Source: JBOGZD01 sp050697155
GTDB lineage: Bacteria > Actinomycetota > Thermoleophilia > Solirubrobacterales > 70-9
Direction: 5' to 3'
Assembly (NCBI GenBank): GCA_050697155.1
Contig: JBOGZD010000048.1
Coordinates: forward strand, 1 to 20,064
DNA: 20,064 nucleotides
Positions 6,341 to 12,822 of the stretch are shown in pieces. Below the pieces are notes generated by a model that worked only from the letters and a program-made list of their open reading frames with translations, had not been told where the DNA came from and made no database searches. Within the stretch, counting starts at the first letter, position 1; each line of letters opens with the position of its first letter. The translations under genes and the position numbers were made by a program.

Positions 6341-6432
6341 TCCTCCGGCGGGGTTGGCGCGCCGGCCCGGTTGGCTGGCACGTAGGGGGCGGGCGGTATC
6401 GGTTTCGCCGGCGTGTCGGCACATCTGAAACG

Positions 6433-6450
6433 CCACCGGTGCGCCGGTGG
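6433..6450 (+). other. 7-bp hairpin upstream of the AbiEi/DUF559 gene
   Basis: CCACCGG (6433-6439) and CCGGTGG (6444-6450) form a perfect stem with a TGCG loop. It lies 17 bases before the preferred ATG and would overlap the alternative GTG start at 6447. No T-tract follows. The segment 6341-6467 otherwise shows no convincing promoter or gene. Confidence 0.5.
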
Positions 6451-6467
6451 GCGCCACCCTCCGCCCG

Positions 6468-7430
6468 ATGGATGGGGTTGGTCGAAAAGCGTCAAGATCG
6501 CTGACGGAAACCGCCCAACCCCCGGTGGATCAGGCGGTGGCGGGGCTTGCGCGGCGCCAGCATGGAGTGGTTTCGCTGGCACAGCTGCGAGGGCTGGGCC
6601 TGGTTGCGAGCGCCGTCCGCATGCGAGTGGCGTCCGGGCGCCTCCATCGTCTCTACCGGGGGGTGTATGCGGTCGGGCACCGCAATCTCTCCCGGAGAGG
6701 GTGGTGGATGGCTGCGGTGCTCGCCTTCGGCGAGGGAGCGCTGCTCAGCCACCGGCACGGCGCGGCGCTGTGGGGGCTTCTGGCGCCCGTCGAGACCGCG
6801 ATCGACGTCACCGTGGACAGCCGCAACGGCCGGGTCCGCCGCAAGGGCCTTGCCCCTCATCGCTCCCGCCTTCATCCCGAGGATCGCGAGCACAGGTACG
6901 GGATCCCGGTCACCTCGGTCGCTCGCACGCTGCTCGACCTCGCCGAGGTCGTCGGCCCTACCCAGCTTCAGCGCGCTTACGAGGCGGCCGAGCGGCTGGA
7001 GCTTCTCGACATGCGCGAGATCGAGCGCGTGCTGGCGCGCAGCAACGGCCGTCGCGGGGTGGGTGTCTTACGTGATCTGGTGAGCTACGACCCGGCCGCG
7101 GCCGCTCGAGCGCGCTCGGAGCTCGAGCGCCTCTTTCTGGATCTCGTCCGCGAGTCGGACCTGCCGACCCCGCTCGTCAACACCTACGTCGAGGACCTGG
7201 AGGTCGACGCCTGCTGGCCCGGCGCTCGCCTCGTGGTCGAGCTCGATGGCTACGAGTTCCACCAGGGGCGGTTTGCGTTCGAGCGCGACCGGGCGAAGAT
7301 CGCCCAGCTGCGGTTGGCGGGCCATGAGGTGCTCCCGCTCACCTATCGCCAGGTGACCCGGCAGTCGGCATGGGTCGCTGCGACCGTCCGGACCCTGCTC
7401 CGGCGAGCCGCAGGGGAGCCGAATCTTTAG
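6468..7430 (+). CDS. AbiEi-type winged-helix plus DUF559 nuclease-like protein
   Basis: The 320-residue product resembles the actinobacterial family annotated as type IV toxin-antitoxin AbiEi antitoxin-domain proteins. Residues about 20-75 (RRQHGVVSLAQLRGLGL, GRLHRLYRGVYAVG) are the winged-helix block. LLSHRHGAALWGL (92-104) and GIPVTSVARTLLDLA (145-159) follow. The C-terminus is a DUF559/Vsr-like fold with E220, D247 and the E258-x-D260 pair (LVVELDGYEFH), then DRAKIAQLRLAGHEVLPLTY. The PD-(D/E)XK-like residues look intact. A GTG at 6447 is an alternative start. No AbiEii-like nucleotidyltransferase toxin gene is next to it. It may be a DNA-binding nuclease-like or regulatory protein; its function in this solo setting is not known. 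Its position between secY and adk suggests insertion. Confidence 0.88.
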   Translation: MDGVGRKASRSLTETAQPPVDQAVAGLARRQHGVVSLAQLRGLGLVASAVRMRVASGRLHRLYRGVYAVGHRNLSRRGWWMAAVLAFGEGALLSHRHGAALWGLLAPVETAIDVTVDSRNGRVRRKGLAPHRSRLHPEDREHRYGIPVTSVARTLLDLAEVVGPTQLQRAYEAAERLELLDMREIERVLARSNGRRGVGVLRDLVSYDPAAAARARSELERLFLDLVRESDLPTPLVNTYVEDLEVDACWPGARLVVELDGYEFHQGRFAFERDRAKIAQLRLAGHEVLPLTYRQVTRQSAWVAATVRTLLRRAAGEPNL

Positions 7431-7438
7431 GCTCTCCC
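7414..7438 (+). other. Hairpin at the end of the AbiEi/DUF559 gene
   Basis: GGGAGCC (7414-7420) pairs with GGCTCTCCC (7430-7438) with one bulged T, around a 9-nt loop that contains the stop codon. It ends five bases before the adk GTG. No T-tract follows, so termination is doubtful. It may insulate or modulate adk translation, because adk has no clear ribosome binding site here. Confidence 0.4.
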
Positions 7439-7442
7439 GACC

Positions 7443-8117
7443 GTGTCGGAGCTCAATCTGATCCTGCTTGGCCCGCCGGGCTCCGGCAAGGGGACTCAGG
7501 GCGAGACGCTGCAGGAGGACTTTCGCCTTCCCTACTACGCGACCGGGGACATCCTCCGGGCGGCGGTTCGCGAAGAGACCGAGCTCGGCCGCGAGGCGAA
7601 GGGGTACATGGACCGCGGCGACCTGGTCCCCGACGAGGTGATCGTCGGGGTGATCGCCGAGCGAATCGACGGGCGCGAGGCCGCCGACGGGTTCATCCTC
7701 GACGGGTTTCCGCGCACCACCCCGCAGGCGGAGGCGCTCGACCGCAAGATGGGGGAGCTGGGCCGCGAGCTGACCGCGGCGCTGCTGTTCGAGGTCTCCG
7801 ACGACGAGGTGGTGCGCCGCCTCGGCGGGCGGCGCACCTGCGTCAAGAACGGACACGTCTTCCACGTCGAGTTCGACCCGCCCAAGAACGAGGGCATCTG
7901 CGACGTCTGCGGGGCGCGGCTCGAGGTCCGCGACGACGACAAGCCGGAGGTGATCCGCAACCGGCTCGAGCAGTACCACTCGAAGACCGAGCCGCTGGTC
8001 TCCTACTACGAGGGTCGCGGCCTGCTCAAGCGGGTAGACGGGTCATTGGCCCCGGACGAGGTCGGCGACCGGATCCGGGCCCTGCTGGCGACGCTGCGCA
8101 TGGAGGAGGAGCTGTGA
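7443..8117 (+). CDS. adk: Adenylate kinase, long form with zinc-type LID
   Basis: The enzyme interconverts ATP plus AMP and two ADP in the cytoplasm. The 224-residue product has the P-loop GPPGSGKGT (10-18), the AMP-binding region YYATGDILRA (31-40), DGFPRT (87-92) and a full LID domain (about 128-165). The LID carries C133, H138, H141, C153 and C156 (CDVC at 153-156). Here a Cys-His-Cys-Cys set would replace the classical four-Cys zinc site, as in some other actinobacteria. The GTG at 7443 gives MSELNLILLG, the normal N-terminus. The TGA overlaps a GTG that opens a tiny ORF leading to map. Confidence 0.97.
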   Translation: MSELNLILLGPPGSGKGTQGETLQEDFRLPYYATGDILRAAVREETELGREAKGYMDRGDLVPDEVIVGVIAERIDGREAADGFILDGFPRTTPQAEALDRKMGELGRELTAALLFEVSDDEVVRRLGGRRTCVKNGHVFHVEFDPPKNEGICDVCGARLEVRDDDKPEVIRNRLEQYHSKTEPLVSYYEGRGLLKRVDGSLAPDEVGDRIRALLATLRMEEEL

Positions 8118-8170
8118 GCGCGGAGCGGATCTGGATGCTTGTGGTGCGAAGCGCGATCGAGGTGTTCTGA
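8114..8170 (+). CDS. Possible 18-codon bridging ORF between adk and map
   Basis: A GTG at 8114 overlaps the adk stop (GTGA) and lies four bases after GGAGGAGG (8102-8109), a strong ribosome-binding sequence. The frame encodes MSAERIWMLVVRSAIEVF. It ends with TGA 8168-8170, which shares a base with the map ATG (TGATG). Both junctions are therefore of the coupled type seen throughout this operon. The GGAGG sequence also encodes Glu codons of Adk, so it may be incidental. The peptide matches nothing I recognise. map has its own GAGGTG site at 8159-8164, inside this ORF. Confidence 0.4.
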   Translation: MSAERIWMLVVRSAIEVF

Positions 8171-8937
8171 TGTACCGCGGCGGGATCATCCTCAAGACCC
8201 CCGACCAGATCGACCGGATGGCCGCAGCGGGAGCGGTCCAGGCGCGCTGCCTGCGGATGTTGCGCTCCAAGTGCAGGCCTGGCGTCACCACGAGGGACCT
8301 CGACCTCGCCGCGGAGCGGTTCATCGCCTCGGCCGGGGGCGTGGCCTCGTTTCTCGGCTATCGCGGCTTTCCCGGCTCGATCTGCGCCTCGCCCAACTCG
8401 ATGGTCGTCCACGGGATCCCCGGTGAGCACGAGCTGCGCCGCGGCGACATCATCTCGCTCGACGTCGGCGTGACCAAGGACGGCTGGGTGGCCGATGCGG
8501 CGATCACCGTCCCCGTGGGCGAGGTGACGCAGCTCGCCAAGTCCCTGCTCGAAACCACCCGGGGGGCGCTGTTCGCCGGCACCGAGCAGGTGCATCCGGG
8601 CAACCACCTCGGCGACGTCTCGCACGCGATCCAGCGCCGAGTCGAAGGCGACGGCTTCTCGATCATCCGCTCGCTGGTCGGCCACGGGATCGGCCGTGAC
8701 ATGCACGAGGACCCCCAGGTGCTGAACTACGGCGAGCCCGGCAAGGGCCCTGAGCTCGAGCCGGGGATGGTGCTCGCGATCGAGCCGATGGTCAACGCCG
8801 GCGCCCCCGAGGTCCGCGTCGGCGAGGACAACTGGGCGGTCTACTCGGCCGACGGCTCGCTGGCCGCCCACTTCGAGTTCACCGTCGCGGTGGCCGAGGA
8901 CGGCTCCCGGATCCTCACCCCCTGGCACCAGGACTGA
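8170..8937 (+). CDS. map: Methionine aminopeptidase, type I
   Basis: The enzyme removes the initiator methionine from nascent proteins. The 255-residue product has the full dimetal site: D98, D109, H172, E205 and E236, offset by one from the E. coli numbering. It also has the catalytic H81 in VVHGIPG and SLVGHGIGRDMHEDP (168-182). It lacks the SH3-like N-terminal extension of MetAP1c forms, so it is the simple type Ia. The ATG at 8170 follows GAGGTG at a 5-nt spacing. The adk-map order is canonical. infA, expected next, is missing. Confidence 0.97.
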   Translation: MYRGGIILKTPDQIDRMAAAGAVQARCLRMLRSKCRPGVTTRDLDLAAERFIASAGGVASFLGYRGFPGSICASPNSMVVHGIPGEHELRRGDIISLDVGVTKDGWVADAAITVPVGEVTQLAKSLLETTRGALFAGTEQVHPGNHLGDVSHAIQRRVEGDGFSIIRSLVGHGIGRDMHEDPQVLNYGEPGKGPELEPGMVLAIEPMVNAGAPEVRVGEDNWAVYSADGSLAAHFEFTVAVAEDGSRILTPWHQD

Positions 8938-9059
8938 GGCGCCGCCGCTGCTAATATTCCCGGTCGGCCAAAATGGCCGATGCGTGCGTGTCCGTGGCCC
9001 GATTCATGGGGCCGCAGGGCCTCCTCAGTTTGTAGTTGGATACGACCCGCGAAGGGGCG
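8938..9059 (+). promoter_or_regulatory. Gene-free structured leader upstream of rpmJ, possible promoter
   Basis: These 122 bases between map and rpmJ contain no credible ORF, and infA is not here. An AT-rich TAATAT (8952-8957), unusual in this GC-rich DNA, could be a -10 box, though no good -35 lies 16-18 bases upstream. Next come a perfect hairpin, TCGGCCA-AAA-TGGCCGA (8964-8980), and a second one, GGCCC/GGGCC (8996-9000 and 9009-9013). Near the start codon, CCC/GGG (9046-9048 and 9054-9056) can pair around GCGAA and bury the AAGGGG ribosome-binding sequence. Ribosomal-protein leaders that regulate the alpha operon are known in other bacteria; a comparable role here is inference. Confidence 0.45.
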
Positions 9060-9173
9060 ATGAAGGTTCGAGCGTCCGTAAAGCCGATGTGTGAGAGGTG
9101 CCGGATCATCCGGCGCCGCGGCGTCGTGCTCGTGATCTGCTCGAACCCGCGCCACAAGCAGAGGCAGGGCTAG
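9060..9173 (+). CDS. rpmJ: 50S ribosomal protein L36, zinc type
   Basis: L36 is a small zinc-ribbon protein of the large subunit. The 37-residue product starts MKVRASVKPMCERCRIIRRR and ends NPRHKQRQG. The zinc ligands C11, C14, C27 and H32 are all present, so it is the Cys-containing form. The ATG at 9060 is preceded closely by AAGGGG. It heads the rpmJ-rpsM-rpsK-rpsD-rpoA-rplQ series and lies two bases before rpsM. Confidence 0.97.
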   Translation: MKVRASVKPMCERCRIIRRRGVVLVICSNPRHKQRQG

Positions 9174-9175
9174 AG

Positions 9176-9559
9176 ATGGCACGGATCGCAGGGGTGAACA
9201 TCCCGCTCAACAAGCGGGTCGAGATCGGCCTCACCTACGTCCACGGCGTCGGCCGCTCGGCGTCGAACAAGATCCTCGCGCAGACCGGGATCGAGGGCGA
9301 CACCTACGTCAAGGACCTCACCGACGCTGAGACGGTGAAGCTGCGCGAGGCGGTCGAGGCGCTCGAGGTCGAGGGAGACCTGCGCCGGGAGCGCTCTCAG
9401 AACGTCAAGCGGCTGTCTGAGATCGGCGCCTACCGCGGCCACCGACACCGCCGCGGGCTGCCGGTGCGCGGCCAGCGGACGAAAACCAACGCCCGCAGCC
9501 GCAAGGGCCCGCGCCGGATGAGCATCGCCGGCAAGCGCAAGCCGCCGGCGAAGAAGTAG
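9176..9559 (+). CDS. rpsM: 30S ribosomal protein S13
   Basis: S13 sits in the head of the small subunit and contacts the P-site tRNA and the intersubunit bridges. The 127-residue product starts MARIAGVNIPLNKRVEIGLTY and has the helix-hairpin-helix region with GVGRSASNKIL. The typical block YRGHRHRRGLPVRGQRTKTNARSRKGPRR and a basic tail ending PPAKK follow. The ATG at 9176 is chosen because the upstream in-frame extension only reads through rpmJ in another frame. Confidence 0.98.
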   Translation: MARIAGVNIPLNKRVEIGLTYVHGVGRSASNKILAQTGIEGDTYVKDLTDAETVKLREAVEALEVEGDLRRERSQNVKRLSEIGAYRGHRHRRGLPVRGQRTKTNARSRKGPRRMSIAGKRKPPAKK

Positions 9560-9571
9560 GCGAGGGATCGA

Positions 9572-9970
9572 ATGCCGCAACCGAAGCGAGGCAAGGGCCG
9601 TGCGCGCCGCCGCCAGAAGAAGAACGTCCCCTACGGCGTCGCCCACATCAAGACGAGCTTCAACAACACGATCGTGACCATCACCGACACCGACGGCAAC
9701 GTCGTCTGCTGGGAGTCGGCCGGCTCGGCGGGGTTCAAGGGCTCGCGCAAGTCGACCCCCTTCGCCGCCCAGGTGACCGCCGACTCCGCCGCCCGCAAGG
9801 GCATGGAGCACGGGCTGGAGAGGGTCGAGGTGCACGCCAAGGGCGCCGGCTCGGGTCGCGACACCGCGATCCGCTCGCTCCAGGCCGCCGGCCTTCAGGT
9901 GACCACGGTCAAGGACGTGAGCCCGCAAGCCCACAACGGCTGCCGGCCGAAGAAGCGGCGGCGCGTCTAG
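9572..9970 (+). CDS. rpsK: 30S ribosomal protein S11
   Basis: S11 is on the platform of the small subunit near the E site. The 132-residue product has a basic N-terminus, then GVAHIKTSFNNTIVTITDTDG and SAGSAGFKGSRKSTPFAAQ. The hallmark end VTTVKDVSPQAHNGCRPKKRRRV follows. A GAGGG sequence at 9562-9566 precedes the ATG at 9572. It lies between rpsM and rpsD as in most bacteria. Confidence 0.98.
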   Translation: MPQPKRGKGRARRRQKKNVPYGVAHIKTSFNNTIVTITDTDGNVVCWESAGSAGFKGSRKSTPFAAQVTADSAARKGMEHGLERVEVHAKGAGSGRDTAIRSLQAAGLQVTTVKDVSPQAHNGCRPKKRRRV

Positions 9971-9972
9971 CG

Positions 9973-10593
9973 ATGGCACGAGACACAGGACCGCAGTGCA
10001 AGCAGTGCCGCCGGGAGGGGCAGAAGCTCTTCCTCAAGGGCGAGCGCTGCCTGACCGAGAAGTGCGGGGTCGAGCGGCGCTCCTACCCGCCCGGCGAGCA
10101 CGGCCGCGGTCGGATGCGCCAGTCCGAGTACCGCCAGCAGCTGCGCGAGAAGCAGAAGGCCCGCCGCTACTACCAGCTGCTCGAAAAGCAGTTCAGGGGC
10201 TACTACGACAAGGCGTCGCGCCAGCCCGGCGTCACCGGCGAGAACCTGCTCACCCTGCTCGAGCGGCGGCTCGACAACGTGCTCGTGCGGCTCGGCTTCG
10301 CCGCCTCGCGGCGCCAGGCCCGCCAGCTGGTCGGCCACGGCCACTGGATGGTCAACGGCAGGCGGGTGGACATCCCCAGCTACCAGGTTCGGCCCGAGGA
10401 CGTGATCACGATCCGTCCCGAAACCGCCGCCGCCGACGTCGTCCGCTCCGCCACCGAGCTCACCGCGGCGGTCCCCCCATGGCTTCAGGCAGATCACGAC
10501 GCCCTGACGGCAAAGGTCTTGCGCATGCCGGAGCGCAGCGAGATCATGACGCCGGTCCAGGAGCAGCTGATCGTCGAGCTCTACTCGAAGTAG
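9973..10593 (+). CDS. rpsD: 30S ribosomal protein S4, zinc type
   Basis: S4 nucleates small-subunit assembly and in E. coli represses the alpha operon. The 206-residue product begins MARDTGPQCKQCRREGQKL and keeps the Cys cluster C9, C12, C26, C31, the zinc-binding C+ form. The S4 RNA-binding domain is at about 94-160 (RRLDNVLVRLGFAASRRQARQLVGHGHW, VNGRRVDIPSY), and the C-terminus is EQLIVELYSK. Only two bases separate it from the rpsK stop. A double stop (TAGTAG) ends the gene. Confidence 0.98.
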   Translation: MARDTGPQCKQCRREGQKLFLKGERCLTEKCGVERRSYPPGEHGRGRMRQSEYRQQLREKQKARRYYQLLEKQFRGYYDKASRQPGVTGENLLTLLERRLDNVLVRLGFAASRRQARQLVGHGHWMVNGRRVDIPSYQVRPEDVITIRPETAAADVVRSATELTAAVPPWLQADHDALTAKVLRMPERSEIMTPVQEQLIVELYSK

Positions 10594-10630
10594 TAGAGCC
10601 ACCCAGTACCCGACAAGCGAAGAGGAACCA

Positions 10631-11596
10631 ATGACCACCCTGCCCGAATTCCAGATCCCCAAGATCTCCAGCGAGAAGGCCGACGACAAGCAAGGGACCT
10701 TCGTGATCGAGCCCCTGGACAAGGGGTTCGGCTACACGTTCGGCAACTCCCTGCGCCGCGTGCTGCTCTCCTCGCTGGGCGGCGCTGCGATCAAGAGCGT
10801 CCGCATCGAGGGGGTCGCGCACGAGTTCTCGACCGTCCCCGGCGTGAAGGAGGACGTCACCGACATCGTCCTCAACCTCAAGGAAATCGTCGTGCGCATG
10901 CACACCGACGCCGACGAGGTCGAGGCGCCCCTGGTCGCCACCGGCCCCGGCGACGTCAAGGCCAAGGACATCGACCTCCCGGCCGGGGTCGAGATCCTCA
11001 ACCCGGATGCCCGGATCGCGACGCTCGAGAAGCGCACCAAGCTCGAGCTCTACCTGACGATCGGCCGCGGCCGCGGCTACACGCCGGCCGAGGAGAACAA
11101 GAGCGAGGACCAGCCGATCGGCGTGATCCCGATCGACTCGATCTTCTCGCCGATCCGGCGCGCCGCCTACAACGTCGACACCGCCCGCGTCGGCCAGCGC
11201 ACCGACTTCGACAAGCTCACGCTCGAGGTCGAGACCGACGGCTCGATCGAGCCCGGATCGGCGCTGCGCGACGCGGCCGAGATCCTGATCAAGACGATGG
11301 CGATCTTCACCGACGCCGATCGGGTCGAGGAGCTGACCGCCCGCGACGGGTTCGACGGCGACGGCGCCGCCGAGGCGCCGCTGCCGGCCGCCGAGGGCGA
11401 CGAGCGCCTGATCGAGGAGCTCGAGATAGGCGTGCGCGCCTACAACTGCCTCAAGCGCGCCGGGATCCAGACGGTCGGCGACCTCGTCCAGCGCTCGGAG
11501 TCCGAGCTGAACGCGATCCCGAACTTCGGCAAGCGCAGCACCCAAGAGGTAAAGGAGGCCCTGAACGCCCTGGGTCTCTCGTTGAGGGGGGAGTGA
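10631..11596 (+). CDS. rpoA: RNA polymerase alpha subunit
   Basis: The alpha dimer is the assembly platform of RNA polymerase. The 321-residue product has the N-terminal dimer domain (about 1-235, with GYTFGNSLRRVLLSSLGG at 34-51 and FSPIRRAAYNVDTARVGQRTD). An acidic linker of about 25 residues follows. The C-terminal DNA-binding domain is intact (about 260-321, with VRAYNCLKRAGIQTVGDL). R269 is the equivalent of E. coli R265, which binds UP elements. AGAGGA (10621-10626) precedes the ATG at 10631 at a good spacing. The gene is followed by a heptamer palindrome and rplQ. Confidence 0.98.
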   Translation: MTTLPEFQIPKISSEKADDKQGTFVIEPLDKGFGYTFGNSLRRVLLSSLGGAAIKSVRIEGVAHEFSTVPGVKEDVTDIVLNLKEIVVRMHTDADEVEAPLVATGPGDVKAKDIDLPAGVEILNPDARIATLEKRTKLELYLTIGRGRGYTPAEENKSEDQPIGVIPIDSIFSPIRRAAYNVDTARVGQRTDFDKLTLEVETDGSIEPGSALRDAAEILIKTMAIFTDADRVEELTARDGFDGDGAAEAPLPAAEGDERLIEELEIGVRAYNCLKRAGIQTVGDLVQRSESELNAIPNFGKRSTQEVKEALNALGLSLRGE

Positions 11597-11600
11597 ATAG

Positions 11601-11619
11601 AGTCGCCAGACTGGCGACT
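11601..11619 (+). repeat. Inverted heptamer pair (palindrome) before rplQ
   Basis: AGTCGCCAG (11601-11609) and CTGGCGACT (11611-11619) form a perfect inverted repeat around one base. In RNA this is an 8-bp stem with a GAC triloop. It uses the same GGCGACT word as the arrays before rpsZ, rplF and secY, once in each orientation. It ends four bases before the rplQ ATG at 11624, which again has no Shine-Dalgarno sequence nearby. Confidence 0.93.
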
Positions 11620-11623
11620 GATC

Positions 11624-11977
11624 ATGCGCCACCAAAAGCAACGACACAAGCTCAGCCGCGACTCGGCGCATCGCAAGGCGCTGATGCGCAACCTCTCGCG
11701 CGACCTGATCGAGCACGAGCGCATCCGCACCTCGCAGGCGAAGGCGAAGGCGGTCAAGCCGCAGGTCGAGAAGCTGATCACGCTGGGCAAGCGAGGCGAC
11801 CTCCACGCCCGCCGCCAGGCGCTGTCTGCGCTCGGCAACGACAAGTTCCTCGTGCACAAGCTGTTCGAGGAGGTCGCCCCGCGCTACGCCGAGCGCCCCG
11901 GCGGCTACACCCGGATCATCAAGCTCGGCCAGCGCCGCTCCGACGCAACCGAGATGGTCTTCCTCGAATTGGTCTGA
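11624..11977 (+). CDS. rplQ: 50S ribosomal protein L17
   Basis: L17 binds 23S rRNA near the exit tunnel. The 117-residue product begins MRHQKQRHKLSRDSAHRKALMRNLSRDLIEHERIRT and ends with GGYTRIIKLGQRRSDATEMVFLELV. Both are diagnostic and the length is normal. The ATG at 11624 matches homologues. It is the last ribosomal gene of the series; the gene that follows is metabolic and starts 35 bases later. Confidence 0.98.
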   Translation: MRHQKQRHKLSRDSAHRKALMRNLSRDLIEHERIRTSQAKAKAVKPQVEKLITLGKRGDLHARRQALSALGNDKFLVHKLFEEVAPRYAERPGGYTRIIKLGQRRSDATEMVFLELV

Positions 11978-11990
11978 GCCCGCGCCCACG

Positions 11991-12005
11991 TCCTCGCGGC
12001 GAGGA
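11991..12005 (+). terminator. Hairpin after rplQ overlapping next ribosome binding site
   Basis: TCCTCG (11991-11996) and CGAGGA (12000-12005) pair around a CGG triloop. The 3' arm contains part of GAGGAGG (12001-12007), the likely ribosome-binding sequence for the GTG at 12012. It could be a weak terminator of the alpha operon, though no T-run follows, or a stem that hides the downstream start. Confidence 0.35.
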
Positions 12006-12011
12006 GGCTCC

Positions 12012-12809
12012 GTGCCAACCACCCAGCAGCAGAAGGCCGATGCGTTTCGGGCGCTCCATGAGGGCGATCCGTTCCTGATCCCGAACCCGTGGGACGCTGG
12101 CTCGGCCCGGGTGCTCGAGGCGCTCGGCTTCAAGGCTCTCGCCACGACCAGCGGCGGCTTCGCGTTCACCCTCGGGCGGCTCGACGGCCAGGTGGCCCTC
12201 GACGAGGTCGCCGAGCACACCCGCGCGCTCGCACAGGCAAGCGACCTGCCGGTGAGCGTGGATCTGGAGAACGGGTTCGGCCCGGCCCCCGAGGATGCGG
12301 CCGGCGCGATCACGCGCGTCGCGGAGGCGGGCGCGGTCGGCGGCTCAATCGAGGACTGGGACGCGGAGGCCGGGATCTATGAGCGGACACACGCCGCCGA
12401 GCGGATCGCGGCGGCCGTCGAGGCGGCCCGCTCGCTCGACTTCCCGTTCACCCTCACGGCCCGCGCCGAGAACTTCTTCCGCCGCAATCCGGACCTCGAC
12501 GACACGATCGCCCGGCTCCAGGCCTACGAGGAGGCGGGCGCCGACGTGCTCTACGCGCCGGGTCTCGGGAGCGGCGAGCAGATCAAGGCCGTGGTCGATG
12601 CGACGTCGAAGCCGCTCAACGTCCTCGCCTTCCCGCCCCTCACGATGGACGAGATCGTCGCGGCCGGCGGTCAGCGGGTCAGTGTCGGCAGCCAGCTGGC
12701 GTGGGCGGCGATCGGCGCGGCCGCGAAGGCGGCCGAGCGGATCCGCGACACGGGCGAGTTCGGCGCGTTCGCCGAGCGCCCGCCGATCAAGGGGTGGCTC
12801 GTGCGGTGA
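12012..12809 (+). CDS. Isocitrate lyase/PEP mutase superfamily protein
   Basis: The 265-residue product belongs to the PEP mutase/isocitrate lyase superfamily, whose TIM-barrel enzymes make or break C-C or P-C bonds beside a Mg-bound carboxylate. Supporting blocks are FLIPNPWDAGSARVLEALGF (21-40), TTSGGFAFTLGRLDG (45-59) and VSVDLENGFG (81-90), with the metal-site acids D84 and E86. GSIEDW (111-116) and TARAENFF (149-156) follow. It lacks the KKCGH motif of true isocitrate lyase, so it is closer to the phosphonomutase, oxaloacetate-hydrolase or methylisocitrate-lyase-like branch. Its exact substrate cannot be read from the sequence. The GTG at 12012 follows GAGGAGG. Its placement between rplQ and truA is unusual. 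Confidence 0.88.
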   Translation: MPTTQQQKADAFRALHEGDPFLIPNPWDAGSARVLEALGFKALATTSGGFAFTLGRLDGQVALDEVAEHTRALAQASDLPVSVDLENGFGPAPEDAAGAITRVAEAGAVGGSIEDWDAEAGIYERTHAAERIAAAVEAARSLDFPFTLTARAENFFRRNPDLDDTIARLQAYEEAGADVLYAPGLGSGEQIKAVVDATSKPLNVLAFPPLTMDEIVAAGGQRVSVGSQLAWAAIGAAAKAAERIRDTGEFGAFAERPPIKGWLVR

Positions 12810-12822
12810 GGGTTCGGGGGCC

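Noticed and set aside
5454..6428. Alternative + strand frame running through secY into the 29-bp repeat
   Set aside because: It is a shadow of secY with a low-complexity product and no start context.
4909..6582. 557-codon antisense frame opposite secY
   Set aside because: It is an Arg/Asp/His/Gly-rich product of GC-rich third positions on the other strand and shows no domain; secY is certain on the + strand.
10544..12313. 589-codon antisense frame opposite rpoA and rplQ
   Set aside because: It is the mirror of well-conserved genes in high-GC DNA and has no recognisable motif.
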